Assembly: GCF_003429005.1 (NCBI RefSeq)
Contig: NZ_QVQV01000008.1
Span: forward strand, 248,001 to 312,000
Direction of reading: 5' to 3'
DNA: 64,000 nt
Source of the DNA: Paraburkholderia sp. DHOC27
GTDB lineage: Bacteria; Pseudomonadota; Gammaproteobacteria; Burkholderiales; Burkholderiaceae
Shown: positions 35,884 to 44,552 of the stretch, in pieces
Position numbering within the stretch: the first letter of the stretch is position 1
Layout: each line of letters starts with the position of its first letter
The notes under the pieces: model-generated
The model's database searches: none
Told to the model about the DNA's origin: nothing
The model's input: the letters and a program-made list of their open reading frames with translations, nothing else
Position numbers and translations under genes: made by a program

Positions 35884-36657
35884 ATGAAGTTTGATGTAGC
35901 GACATTCAATTCGCTGTTTCTGATCACGTTTCTCTGTATGGCGGTGGTCACCACTGCGCTGTCACGCATGTTCAAGGAAGTGGCCGCGTTCCGCTTCTGG
36001 GCGGTGTCCTGTGTGCTGACGAGCGCGGCGGCGATGTGTTTCGGCCTGCACGCGGTGTGGCCCACCAAGGTGCTGCTGGTCGCCACGGCCGTGCTGAATC
36101 TGCAGGCACGTCTGATGGTGTGGACGGGCACACGCGTGCTGTTCGGCGCCACCGCCTCGCTGCGTGCCGGCCTCGCCACCACGGCATTGTTCGGGGTGCT
36201 GTTTGCGCTGCTGCACGCATGGGATGCGCCGCCGCTCGCCCGCGCCGCGCTTCTGATCGTGTTCTTCCTGCCGTGCCGCGCGTTGACGCTGTATGAAGTG
36301 TGCCGGCGGCGCCGTCCCGATCTCGGCACAGCGCGTCTGCTGGTATTGGTGGCAAGTGCTTTCGCGACGCTCAACGCGGTCATGCCGCTGACGCTCGTGA
36401 TGCTGAACCAGGGTCATCTGTCGATGCTGCTCAGCAGCCCGACGCGGACCTCGGCGCTCTACGCGATGGTGTTCGCCAGCGATCTGCTGCTGATGACCGG
36501 GTTGATCGTGCTGGCGTTGCAACAGATGATCGTCGAGCAAAACATTCTCGCCAAGCTCGACAAGGGCGCCGCGCGCTATCCCAACCCGGCGCGGCCTGTC
36601 ATGCGGCCCGACAGCGCGGGCGGCCAGGCGATCATCGTGGAGAGCGTGGCCGGCTGA
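35884..36657 (+). CDS. membrane protein related to GGDEF-associated sensor regions
   Basis: 257 residues with about seven hydrophobic segments and a polar C-terminal tail. It is similar in layout to the 7-helix membrane sensor regions that usually precede GGDEF domains, but no GGDEF is attached. The ATG is chosen for the GGGAGG directly upstream; longer in-frame versions overlap the preceding gene. It lies 110 bases after the MHYT-GGDEF-EAL gene on the same strand, so a shared signalling role is plausible. No specific family is recognised. Confidence 0.72.
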   Translation: MKFDVATFNSLFLITFLCMAVVTTALSRMFKEVAAFRFWAVSCVLTSAAAMCFGLHAVWPTKVLLVATAVLNLQARLMVWTGTRVLFGATASLRAGLATTALFGVLFALLHAWDAPPLARAALLIVFFLPCRALTLYEVCRRRRPDLGTARLLVLVASAFATLNAVMPLTLVMLNQGHLSMLLSSPTRTSALYAMVFASDLLLMTGLIVLALQQMIVEQNILAKLDKGAARYPNPARPVMRPDSAGGQAIIVESVAG

Positions 36658-36673
36658 CGCCTCGCGCGCCGCC

Positions 36674-37099
36674 TCAATCGTATTGCGATTCGACGTCACC
36701 GGCCTCGCCGGCAATCATCGTGGCCGCATGCGCCGGATCGCGCCGGGTCAGCTTGCCATCCACCGAGGCACCGCAGTCCATGCGCAACTGCTGGTAGTGG
36801 ATGTTGCCGGTCACGTGCGCATTGGGCTGCAATTCGACGAAGTGATCCGCGATCACGTCGCCGACAATCTTGCCGTTGACCACCACGTCGTAGCCATGCA
36901 CGTTGCCCTCGATCGACCCGCGATCGCTCAGCACGAGCAGCGTCTGCGTACCCGCCTTGCCAATCACGTTGCCTTTCACGTGACCGTCCATGCGCAGACC
37001 CTCGCTGAATTCGAGGTCGCCGGTCATGCGCACATCATGGGCGATCAGGGTGGCGAGCTTGGTGTGCTGGATGCCCGCGGCTTTCTTCTTGCTGAACAT
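36674..37099 (-). CDS. bactofilin (polymer-forming cytoskeletal protein)
   Basis: 141 residues. The right-handed beta-helix core of bactofilins spans about residues 20-120, with repeats such as VKGNVIGKAGTQTLLVLSDRG, IEGNVHGYDVVVNGKIVG and HVTGNIHYQQLRMDCGA. It starts MFSKKKA. Bactofilins polymerise at the membrane and position cell-wall enzymes. Here it is the third gene of an operon with an M23 peptidase and a membrane coiled-coil protein, a known association, so it probably scaffolds local peptidoglycan remodelling. Confidence 0.92.
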   Translation of the reverse strand: MFSKKKAAGIQHTKLATLIAHDVRMTGDLEFSEGLRMDGHVKGNVIGKAGTQTLLVLSDRGSIEGNVHGYDVVVNGKIVGDVIADHFVELQPNAHVTGNIHYQQLRMDCGASVDGKLTRRDPAHAATMIAGEAGDVESQYD

Positions 37100-37197
37100 A
37101 AAAATCTCTAACTGATGAATGAAAAGGTGCGTCGCATGAAGGGTCGCCGGGCGACGCGCCGGCTCGAATGAAGCGGTGCTCGTTTGCAGGGCGCGCC

Positions 37198-37566
37198 TCA
37201 ACGGCGCTTTTTGCCCTGATCGCGCAAAAACAGCAGTTGGGCGTTGAGGCGGCTGGCCTCGGCGGTGGCGGCGTCCGCGGTCTTTTGCACAGCCGCGCGC
37301 GCGGTGGATTCCTGCGCGAGCGCGAGGCGGGTCCGCTCCAGTTCGGCTTGCGTACCGTCGGCCGCCAGCGGCGTGCTGACGCAGGCGTCGCGCCGCATCT
37401 GCACGTGACGCTGATAGCCATACATGGCAGCGGCACCCACGCCGACGCTGACTGCGCATATCGCGCACCACACGGCGACACGCGCGACGCGCGAGCGCAC
37501 CGGTTGCAGCGCATAGCTGCCCTGAGCAAGACCGCCCGCCGGGCGGGGCATACGAAGATTAATCAT
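37198..37566 (-). CDS. membrane-anchored coiled-coil protein
   Basis: 122 residues. A short basic N-terminus is followed by one membrane segment (about residues 30-50) and then a helical, coiled-coil-prone region rich in Ala, Leu, Glu and Gln. Its start overlaps the end of the M23 peptidase by eight bases, and the bactofilin follows 98 bases later. The topology (single membrane anchor, coiled coil) suits an adaptor between the peptidase and the bactofilin filament, by inference. I do not recognise a named family. Confidence 0.72.
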   Translation of the reverse strand: MINLRMPRPAGGLAQGSYALQPVRSRVARVAVWCAICAVSVGVGAAAMYGYQRHVQMRRDACVSTPLAADGTQAELERTRLALAQESTARAAVQKTADAATAEASRLNAQLLFLRDQGKKRR

Positions 37567-38515
37567 GATGCGTGCCGCTGAAGAGCGCGAGATAAGCGGT
37601 GGGATCGACGGGCGCGCCGTTCACCAGCACTTCGAAATGGAGATGCGGCCCGGTGGAGCGGCCCGTGCTGCCAACGTCGGCGACATGTTGACGCGGCAAC
37701 ACGAGATCGCCTTCGTGAACGAGGATGCGGGAGGCGTGACCATAGCGGGTGATGAGCCCGTTGCCGTGGTCGATTTCGACCGCGTTGCCATAGCCATTTT
37801 TGACGCCGGCGAAGATCACGCGCCCGCCGGCCGCCGCCAGAATGGCCGTGCCGCTCGGGGCGACCAGATCGACGCCCGGATGAAAACTGAGCCGATGCGT
37901 GAACGGGTCGAAGCGATTGCCGAACGGCGACCCGAAACGCGCGCCGTCAGCGGGCATGCGGCCAGGAAATGCACTGAACGCCACTTCATGGACGTTGGCT
38001 TCGTGTTCGAGCGCCGACAAGGTCGCGTTGATGCAGTCGAGTTGCTGCTGGGTCGCGGCGGCGTCGTGGGAACGTGCTTGCGCTGTCACTTCGACGCAGG
38101 GCCGCGGCGGCAACGACGGGCCGCCTTCGCCGTCGGCGTCGGCGGTGCCCTGCTCGGTCGAACTTGCAGGAACGCCGGCCGCGGCGCGCGGCGTCTTCAG
38201 GCGCGCTTCGAAATCACGCAACGTACCGACCTGGCTCGTAAGCCGCTCGATGCGCGGCTCGATCTGCGCCATCGAGGCATTGAGCTTGCCCAGTTGATCA
38301 ATGGCGTAGTCGTGCTCCACGCGGTTGGCGGGATGCACGCCCACGTTGGCCGGTTCGCGGCCGGGCAGATGCATGCCGACCACCACGCCTAATGCGAGCG
38401 CCAGCAGCGAGGTGCCCGCCGCTGCCGCGATGGCGATCGTCAACGCCGTGCGTCGCGTGACAAAGCGGACTTCACCGCGGCTTAGCTGACTGCCCGCACC
38501 CAGAATCGAGGACAT
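37559..38515 (-). CDS. M23-family metallopeptidase (murein endopeptidase)
   Basis: 318 residues. A membrane segment near residues 26-48 anchors it, a coiled-coil stretch follows (about 75-120), and the C-terminal LytM/M23 domain has the zinc motifs RLSFHPGVD (HxxxD) and HLHFE. Two cysteines lie in the linker. It should cleave peptide crosslinks in peptidoglycan from the periplasmic side. I chose the ATG giving MSSILGAG (GAGGG upstream) over a longer frame. It is the first gene of the operon with the coiled-coil protein and bactofilin. Confidence 0.92.
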   Translation of the reverse strand: MSSILGAGSQLSRGEVRFVTRRTALTIAIAAAAGTSLLALALGVVVGMHLPGREPANVGVHPANRVEHDYAIDQLGKLNASMAQIEPRIERLTSQVGTLRDFEARLKTPRAAAGVPASSTEQGTADADGEGGPSLPPRPCVEVTAQARSHDAAATQQQLDCINATLSALEHEANVHEVAFSAFPGRMPADGARFGSPFGNRFDPFTHRLSFHPGVDLVAPSGTAILAAAGGRVIFAGVKNGYGNAVEIDHGNGLITRYGHASRILVHEGDLVLPRQHVADVGSTGRSTGPHLHFEVLVNGAPVDPTAYLALFSGTHHD

Positions 38516-38770
38516 CAGCGCGCCCTCGTCTGCGGCGCGCGCAATGACAATGGTGACGGCGCCGGCGCATGCGTGCGCCCACTGAAGCGGCGCACGGGCG
38601 AAGCGGAAAAACCGGGGGAAAGGCAAACAGAAAGGGGGGACATACAGCGCGAGTCGGCCGGCAGCCGACGTTGGATCAAAGACAAGGGCGTCGATTATCC
38701 CCTGACGTTTCCAGACAGCATCCTAAAATAGCCGCCTGCCTCGTCAGACTTCGCGAAGTCGCCCCTCTTC

Positions 38771-38796
38771 TTCCTCCTCTTCCTCCTCTTCCTCTC
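38771..38796 (+). repeat. 9-bp polypyrimidine tandem repeat
   Basis: TTCCTCCTC occurs twice head to tail, followed by TTCCTCTC. The purine-rich complement could form unusual DNA structure or vary by slippage. Confidence 0.75.
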
Positions 38797-38908
38797 TATT
38801 AGTTGCTGCAGGCGTCTGGCTAGCGCGCCGCTTGCTCGTGTCAGCCGCGTGCCGCGTTCGTTGCGAATTCGTTGCCGGGCTGTTGCGGATAGGTTTATCC
38901 AAAAAAAC

Positions 38909-38936
38909 TTGACTTCTCAGTCAGTCGCACTAATAT
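38909..38936 (+). promoter_or_regulatory. sigma-70-type promoter of the carbamoyltransferase gene
   Basis: TTGACT (38909-38914), a 16-bp spacer and TAATAT (38931-38936) read toward the gene; the start site would fall near 38943, giving a ~30-base leader. No pyrimidine attenuator is visible in so short a leader. Confidence 0.75.
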
Positions 38937-38973
38937 ACGCACCGCGTACATAAATCGAGAAAGAGGTGCCTGC

Positions 38974-40266
38974 ATGAGCGTCCCGCAACAAGCCTTCCTC
39001 CGCGACGCCATGCGTCGCCTGAACATGACCCGCGACACCTTCGCGAGCCGCATCGGCGTTTCGCGTCGCGCCCTGGATACGTGGCTCTTGCCGGACGATT
39101 CACAGGAATCGCGGGCCATGCCGGAAATCGTCGAGCGCTTTGTCGGGGAAATCGTGGTGAACGGCGAGCCTCGCGAAAACTATACGCAAAGCGTAGACTC
39201 GCAGTCGCTGGCGAGCCAGATGCTGTTCGAGGGCAAGCCGCAGCTGTTGTCGGTGGATCAGTTCTCGCGCGATTCCGTGGAAGCGCTCTTTCGCGTCGCG
39301 GACATCATGCAGCCCATCGCGCGCCGCCGCAAAATCTCCCGTGTGCTGGAAGGCGCGGTGCTTGGCAATCTGTTCTTCGAAGCCAGCACCCGCACCCGCG
39401 TGAGTTTCGGCGCGGCGTTCTGCCGGCTGGGCGGCTCGGTCTGCGACACCACGGGTTTCACGTTTTCTTCGATGGCCAAGGGCGAATCGATTTACGACAC
39501 CAGCCGCGTGATGAGCGGCTACGTCGACGCGCTGGTGATCCGCCATCCGGAGCAAGGCTCGGTAGCGGAATTCGCGCGCGCCACCAACGTGCCGGTGATC
39601 AACGGCGGCGACGGCCCCGGCGAGCACCCGAGCCAGGCGCTGCTCGACCTGTACACGATCCAGCGCGAATTCTCGCGGCTCGGCAAGATCGTGGACGGCG
39701 CGCATATCGCGCTGGTCGGCGACCTCAAATACGGGCGCACGGTGCATTCGCTGGTCAAGCTGCTGGCGCTTTATCGCGGCATCAAGTTCACGCTGATCTC
39801 GCCGCCGTCGCTGGAAATGCCGGCTTATATCGTCGAACAGATTTCGCGCAACGATCACGTGGTCGAGCAGACGCACGACCTGAAGGCGGGCCTGCGTGGC
39901 GCGGATGTGGTGTACGCCACGCGCATCCAGAAAGAGCGCTTCGCCGACGAATCCTTCGAAGGCTACACGCCGGACTTCCAGATCAACCAGGCACTGGTGG
40001 ACAGCGTGTGCGGCCACGACACGCTGATCATGCACCCGCTGCCGCGCGACAGCCGGCCAGGCGCGAACGATCTGAGCGTCGATCTGAATCACGATTCGCG
40101 GCTCGCCATTTTCCGGCAAACCGACAACGGCATTCCGGTGCGTATGGCGATCTTCGCGACGCTGCTGGGCGTCGAGAAACTGGTCCAGCATTCCATGCGT
40201 GATGCCGCGTGGCGCCCGCCCGTGTATCTCGGCCCGGACGATGCCGTGTTTCATGGGATCGACTAA
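38974..40266 (+). CDS. pyrB: aspartate carbamoyltransferase, long form with N-terminal HTH-like extension
   Basis: 430 residues against about 310 for the classical catalytic chain. Residues 90-425 carry the ATCase signatures: STRTR (138-142) for carbamoyl phosphate, GDGPGEHPSQALLDLYTI, and MHPLPRDSRPG. The extra first ~85 residues contain a helix-turn-helix-like segment, MTRDTFASRIGVSRRALDTWL (about 18-38), of Cro/XRE type. The reaction joins carbamoyl phosphate and aspartate in pyrimidine synthesis. No regulatory pyrI gene is next to it. A strong promoter lies 40 bp upstream. The extension might bind DNA or a partner; that is inference. Confidence 0.88.
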   Translation: MSVPQQAFLRDAMRRLNMTRDTFASRIGVSRRALDTWLLPDDSQESRAMPEIVERFVGEIVVNGEPRENYTQSVDSQSLASQMLFEGKPQLLSVDQFSRDSVEALFRVADIMQPIARRRKISRVLEGAVLGNLFFEASTRTRVSFGAAFCRLGGSVCDTTGFTFSSMAKGESIYDTSRVMSGYVDALVIRHPEQGSVAEFARATNVPVINGGDGPGEHPSQALLDLYTIQREFSRLGKIVDGAHIALVGDLKYGRTVHSLVKLLALYRGIKFTLISPPSLEMPAYIVEQISRNDHVVEQTHDLKAGLRGADVVYATRIQKERFADESFEGYTPDFQINQALVDSVCGHDTLIMHPLPRDSRPGANDLSVDLNHDSRLAIFRQTDNGIPVRMAIFATLLGVEKLVQHSMRDAAWRPPVYLGPDDAVFHGID

Positions 40267-40442
40267 GGACTGCTTGAGCGCTGGCTGAAGCGCGTCCAGT
40301 CCAGCATCCGGTTTATCACTCCAGCAGATAAACGTATCGGATTTGCTTCGTTGCTCACGGCAGGACACGGCGGTAGATTGGGGCAATGCGCCACGAACGG
40401 CGCTCCGCTCCAATCACGCCTTATCCGACCGAAGAGTTCAGT

Positions 40443-41366
40443 GTGACGATCGCAACCAACCCGTCCGTACGCAGCCAGTCTGCCGCTCGCGCAACGGCTT
40501 CCACTCCCGCTCCGCAAGCTATCGAGATTCGCTCTTTCGACGGCGCCGTAGGTGCCGAAGTACTGGGACTCGATCTGAGCCAGCCGCTCAGTGCCGAAGA
40601 CTTCGCGCGCATTCATCGGGCTCATCTCGATCATCACGTGCTGGTGTTTCGCGACCAGCGCATCACGCCCGAACAGCAAATCGCTTTCAGCCACCGCTTC
40701 GGCCCGCTGCAAATCCATGTGCTGCATCAGTTCCAGCTTGCCGGCTATCCGGAAGTGCTGATCGTCTCGAACATCGTCGAGAACGGCAAACCCATCGGAC
40801 TCGGCGACGCCGGTCACTTCTGGCACTCGGACCTTTCATACAAGGACAAGCCGAGCCTTGGCTCAATGCTGCATGCACAGGAGTTGCCAGCAGAAGGCGG
40901 CGACACCTTGTTCGCCAACATGCATCTGGCGTGGGACACCTTGCCGACTCATCTGCGCGATGCGGTAGCCGGCAAGTCTGCCGAGCATACCTATCTGTCG
41001 AAATACGCGGAGTTGCAAAAGCGCAGCCCGTGGCGCCCGAATCTCTCAGCCGAGCAGATCGCCGAGGTCAAACCGGTCGTACATCCGGTCGTGCGCACGC
41101 ATCCGGAAACGGGACGTAAAGCGTTATTCGTCAGCGAGCATTTCACGACCCGCATCATCGGCATGCCGGAAGACGAAAGCCAGCAACTGCTGGCCGAACT
41201 CTTCGCGCATAGCGTACGCCCCGAGCACCTGTACCGGCATGTATGGGCGGAGCACGATATGGTGTTCTGGGACAACCGCTCGCTGATGCATCTCGCCGCT
41301 GGCACGCCCGATCATTTGCGGCGCAAGATGTACCGCACGACGATTGAAGGCGACGTGCCGTTCTGA
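40443..41366 (+). CDS. TauD/TfdA-family 2-oxoglutarate dioxygenase
   Basis: About 307 residues. The Fe(II) facial triad is visible: HSD in FWHSDLSY (near residue 123) and the distal His in NRSLMHLAAG (near 280), and the 2-oxoglutarate Arg in RRKMYRTT. TauD-like enzymes hydroxylate carbon next to a sulfonate or sulfate ester and release sulfite or sulfate. Its place beside SsuA-type binding proteins and sulfonate monooxygenases supports an organosulfur substrate. I favour the GTG at 40443; an ATG at 40386 adds 19 residues without a clear ribosome site. Confidence 0.87.
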   Translation: MTIATNPSVRSQSAARATASTPAPQAIEIRSFDGAVGAEVLGLDLSQPLSAEDFARIHRAHLDHHVLVFRDQRITPEQQIAFSHRFGPLQIHVLHQFQLAGYPEVLIVSNIVENGKPIGLGDAGHFWHSDLSYKDKPSLGSMLHAQELPAEGGDTLFANMHLAWDTLPTHLRDAVAGKSAEHTYLSKYAELQKRSPWRPNLSAEQIAEVKPVVHPVVRTHPETGRKALFVSEHFTTRIIGMPEDESQQLLAELFAHSVRPEHLYRHVWAEHDMVFWDNRSLMHLAAGTPDHLRRKMYRTTIEGDVPF

Positions 41367-41405
41367 GTGCGGGCTGGTTGTCGCTTGGCTTTGCCCCGCC
41401 ATGCC

Positions 41406-42392
41406 TCACTTCCCCGCAGGCGGCGTCCATATACGTATATCCGTTGCCTTCAGCGCGGCCGGAATCAACCCCGCCGCCAGATACGTGTCCGCGATACGCT
41501 GCTGTTCGGCAAGTTGATCGCGCTTCACCGGCACGATGTCATAGCTGCGCCGGCTATTGGCCAGTTCGACCGTCGGCGCGGGAATATCGCCCCACAAGGG
41601 CCCGAGAATCTGTGCAGCGTCCTGCGGGTGTGCCTTGACCCACTTGCCGGTCTCGTTCAGTTCGTCGAACACCACGCGCAACACGTCCGGATGTTTTTCC
41701 GCGAACGCGGTAGTCGCCGTGTAGAAGCGGTTGTACTGCGCGATACCGTTCGTGCCATCTGATATCACACGCACATGCGCTTCGCGCTGCTGCGCGGCGA
41801 GGAACGGATCCCAGATCGCCCACGCGTCCACATTGCCACCACGAAACGCGGCGAGCGCGTCGGGGGCTTCGAGGTAGCGCACCTGAATATCGTTGATCGT
41901 GAGGCCTGCTTTGGCGAGCGCAGCGAGCAGCAGGAAATTGCAGCCCGAGCCTTTCTGCACAGCCACGCGTTTGCCCTTCAAATCCGCGATTGAATGAATC
42001 GGCGAATCGGGCGGCACGATGATGGCCTGCGCGCTCGGTGCCGAGGTTTCTTCCGCGTAATACGTCAGCGGCGCGTTAGCGGCCTGCGTGAACAGCGCGA
42101 ACGCATCGGCGACGTCAGCGTGCAGATCGACGCTGCCTGCATTCAACGATTGCAGCAGCCCCGTCGAAAACTCATGCCAACTCACATCGTAGCCGAGCGG
42201 CTTCAGTTTCTTTTCCAGTTCGCCGGTGCGCTTCAACAGAATGAACAGCGTCGACGAGCGTTGATAGCTGATGGAGATGGTCTCATTGGCCTGCGCGACG
42301 TTGATCGACAACATGCCGGCCAACACCGACGCGCAGACAGCGAACCGGCGCCAGTTCCAAAGCTCAGACAGAACGATAAAAATGCGGCGCAT
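41406..42392 (-). CDS. SsuA-like ABC transporter substrate-binding protein
   Basis: 328 residues. A long N-region and signal peptide (about 1-35, ending VAQANE) precede a periplasmic-binding fold of the sulfonate/nitrate type: ISISYQRSSTLFILL, DLKGKRVAVQKGSGCNFLLL, DAWAIWDPFLA and GLIPAALKATDIRIW. In the ligand-binding segment the usual D-F/I-G-x-V-G-E-A-P is replaced by DLHADVADAFALF, so the specificity may differ from SsuA. No permease or ATPase gene is adjacent. A promoter at 42423-42450 reads into it. Confidence 0.85.
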   Translation of the reverse strand: MRRIFIVLSELWNWRRFAVCASVLAGMLSINVAQANETISISYQRSSTLFILLKRTGELEKKLKPLGYDVSWHEFSTGLLQSLNAGSVDLHADVADAFALFTQAANAPLTYYAEETSAPSAQAIIVPPDSPIHSIADLKGKRVAVQKGSGCNFLLLAALAKAGLTINDIQVRYLEAPDALAAFRGGNVDAWAIWDPFLAAQQREAHVRVISDGTNGIAQYNRFYTATTAFAEKHPDVLRVVFDELNETGKWVKAHPQDAAQILGPLWGDIPAPTVELANSRRSYDIVPVKRDQLAEQQRIADTYLAAGLIPAALKATDIRIWTPPAGK

Positions 42393-42422
42393 AAGGTCTT
42401 TCGTGAGTGAGCGAAGCCTTTG

Positions 42423-42450
42423 ACTATATAAAGAATCGCTCCCACATCAA
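42423..42450 (-). promoter_or_regulatory. candidate promoter for the SsuA-like gene
   Basis: On the minus strand TTGATG (42450-42445), a 16-bp spacer and TATAGT (42428-42423) lie about 31 bp upstream of the start codon. Both hexamers are near consensus. Confidence 0.6.
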
Positions 42451-42571
42451 ATACGCATTTCAACAATGGATATCCACATAAATTGGAACGTGTGGTCATG
42501 CCGGCATGCGACGCGTCAGGCATCATCTATGTTTGCTTTGGCACACCTGATTTTGTGGAGGTTTAAGCATC

Positions 42572-43633
42572 ATGCCGACATCTACCGCGCGCTTCGGCAT
42601 CTGGGCGCTCGTGCATGGCAGCCGCGCGGCCTTGCAGGATCCCGACGAGCCGTACGACGCTTCGTGGTCGCGCAACAAGGCCCTCGTGCTCGAAGCCGAA
42701 CGTCTTGGCTACGATTCCGTACTCGTCGCGCAACACACCATCAATCCACATCAGCCCGAGCTGGATCAACTGGAAGCGTGGACTGCGTCCGCTGCATTCG
42801 CGGCGCTTACTGAGCGTATCGAGATCATCACCGCTATCAAGCCTTATCTGTACCACCCGGTCGTGCTGGCGAAGATGGCACAACAGATCGAGCACATCAG
42901 TGGAGGACGTTTTGCGATCAACCTCGTGAACGCGTGGAATCGTCCCGAACTGGAACGGGCCGGCATTGGCTTTGCCGAACACGATGCGCGTTACGCGTAT
43001 GGCCGCGAGTGGATCACCGTGGTGGATGCCCTGTTGCGCGGCGAGCGCACGCGCTTTCACGGTGAGCACTTCAACATTGACGACTATCTGCTGCGCCCCG
43101 CCGATCCATTCCGCAGCCGCCCGCGCATTTACGTCGGCGGCGAATCGGAACCGGCACGTCAATTGGTCGCGGACAAGGGCGACGTGTGGTTCATCAACGG
43201 TCAGCCGCTGGATGACGTGCAAAAGCTCATTGCGGAAGTCGCCGCGCGGCCACGCCCGGGAGCGCTGCCCGAGCCGTTGCGCTTCGGTCTATCGGCGTTC
43301 GTGATTGCACGCGAAACCGACGAGGCCGCCCAACAGCATCTCGCGCATCTGTTCGACCTCGCCGCCAAAGACACGCCGTTGCGTCAGCAACAGAAAGCCA
43401 ATATCGACCCCAAAGCGGTGATGTTCCAGACCTTCGCGCAAACGCCGCGCGTGGGATCGAATGGCGGCACGGCAGCAGGTCTGGTTGGAAGTTACGACAC
43501 GGTCGCGCAACGCATCGCCGCATTTCATCGATCGGGCATCGAGCTATTCATGCTGCAATTTCAGCCCTTCGAGGCCGACATGCGTGGTTTCGCTGCACAC
43601 GTCATCCCTCGCGTCAAGGCATTGAGCGCCTAA
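42572..43633 (+). CDS. FMNH2-dependent LLM-class monooxygenase (SsuD/SfnG-like)
   Basis: 353 residues, TIM-barrel of the bacterial luciferase superfamily. It shows FGIWALVHGSRAAL near the N-terminus, LAKMAQQIEHISGGRFAIN (the SsuD-type segment around residue 105), the LVNAWNRPELERAG motif and YVGGESEPARQL. These fit alkanesulfonate (SsuD) or dimethylsulfone (SfnG) monooxygenases, which release sulfite or a sulfinate. A GGAGG ten bases upstream supports the ATG. It is divergent from an SsuA-like binding protein and followed by a nitroreductase, a plausible source of reduced flavin. Confidence 0.88.
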   Translation: MPTSTARFGIWALVHGSRAALQDPDEPYDASWSRNKALVLEAERLGYDSVLVAQHTINPHQPELDQLEAWTASAAFAALTERIEIITAIKPYLYHPVVLAKMAQQIEHISGGRFAINLVNAWNRPELERAGIGFAEHDARYAYGREWITVVDALLRGERTRFHGEHFNIDDYLLRPADPFRSRPRIYVGGESEPARQLVADKGDVWFINGQPLDDVQKLIAEVAARPRPGALPEPLRFGLSAFVIARETDEAAQQHLAHLFDLAAKDTPLRQQQKANIDPKAVMFQTFAQTPRVGSNGGTAAGLVGSYDTVAQRIAAFHRSGIELFMLQFQPFEADMRGFAAHVIPRVKALSA

Positions 43634-43782
43634 AACGTGGAGGTTCGTGCGCAACGCGCACTGCCGGCGTGGCCGAACCGATCTGAGCAAATATGCGAAG
43701 ATAAGCCGCGTGATTCATCTGGCAAACGGCGAGCCTTATTGCGCTCGCCGGCTCCCTTCTTCGTGTTTCAGGAAACGCTCTC

Positions 43783-44379
43783 ATGACGACATCGAACCCG
43801 CGCACGTCCGAATACCCGATCGACAATCAGTTTCTCGATCGCTGGTCACCACGCGCCTTTACGGGCGAAGCCATTCCCGAAGCGACGCTGCTGACGTTTT
43901 TCGAAGCGGCGCGCTGGGCGCCTTCATGCTTCAACTCGCAACCGTGGCGCTTCATTTACGCAAGGCGCGACACCGAACATTGGGAGCGCTTCCTCGGCTT
44001 CCTCAACAGCTTCAATCAGGGCTGGGGGCAGCACGCGTCAGCTATCGTCATCGTCCTGTCCAAAACCACTTTTGCTGCGCCGGGCACCACTGAAGAGAAG
44101 CCCGCCCCCACGCATTCGTTCGATGCGGGCGCGGCATGGGGTTATCTCGCGCTGCAAGCCAGCTTGTCGGGATGGCACGCGCATGGCCTGGGCGGCATCG
44201 AGCATGACAAGATCCGCAAGGAACTCGCGCTTCCCGACAACTATGCGATCGAAGCAGGCGTCGTGATCGGCAAGCTCGGCGACAAGAGTTCGTTGCCCGA
44301 AGCATTGCAGGCGCGTGAAGTTCAGAGCCCGCGCAACCCGTTGTCCGCCATTGCCATAGAAGGCCGTCTCGTACCTTGA
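43783..44379 (+). CDS. nitroreductase-family protein
   Basis: 198 residues with the family features RWSPRAFTGEAI (FMN-binding Arg/Ser region near residues 17-29), FEAARWAPSCFNSQPWRF and the late AWGYLALQASLSGWHAHGLGG helix. This small NAD(P)H:FMN nitroreductase fold could reduce flavin for the monooxygenases around it or act on a nitro/quinone substrate. It lies 150 bases after the SsuD-like gene on the same strand, and may be co-regulated. Confidence 0.87.
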   Translation: MTTSNPRTSEYPIDNQFLDRWSPRAFTGEAIPEATLLTFFEAARWAPSCFNSQPWRFIYARRDTEHWERFLGFLNSFNQGWGQHASAIVIVLSKTTFAAPGTTEEKPAPTHSFDAGAAWGYLALQASLSGWHAHGLGGIEHDKIRKELALPDNYAIEAGVVIGKLGDKSSLPEALQAREVQSPRNPLSAIAIEGRLVP

Positions 44380-44552
44380 GTTGCTCGCGCTGTAGCGGTC
44401 AGCTACGCGCTGCGGCCACATCAAAGACGGCTCTCCTGCAGGACTATTCATATATTCCGCGCTGGATTAAGCAACGCACGGAAAAGTGTTTGCCACAGGC
44501 GAGCCGTCTACTTAGCATGCACGGATTCTCCACTCCATGTAGACCGTGCACC

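Larger units (their letters stand above)
38516..38973. other. divergent control region between M23 operon and pyrB
   Basis: About 460 bases without a gene. It holds a polypyrimidine 9-bp repeat (38771-38796) and a strong promoter for the carbamoyltransferase gene (38909-38936). The left part should carry the peptidase-operon promoter. Confidence 0.6.

Noticed and set aside
42522..42545. possible sigma-54 promoter (TGGCAC) before the SsuD-like gene
   Set aside because: The -24 half TGGCAC is present but the required GC at the -12 position is missing at the correct spacing.
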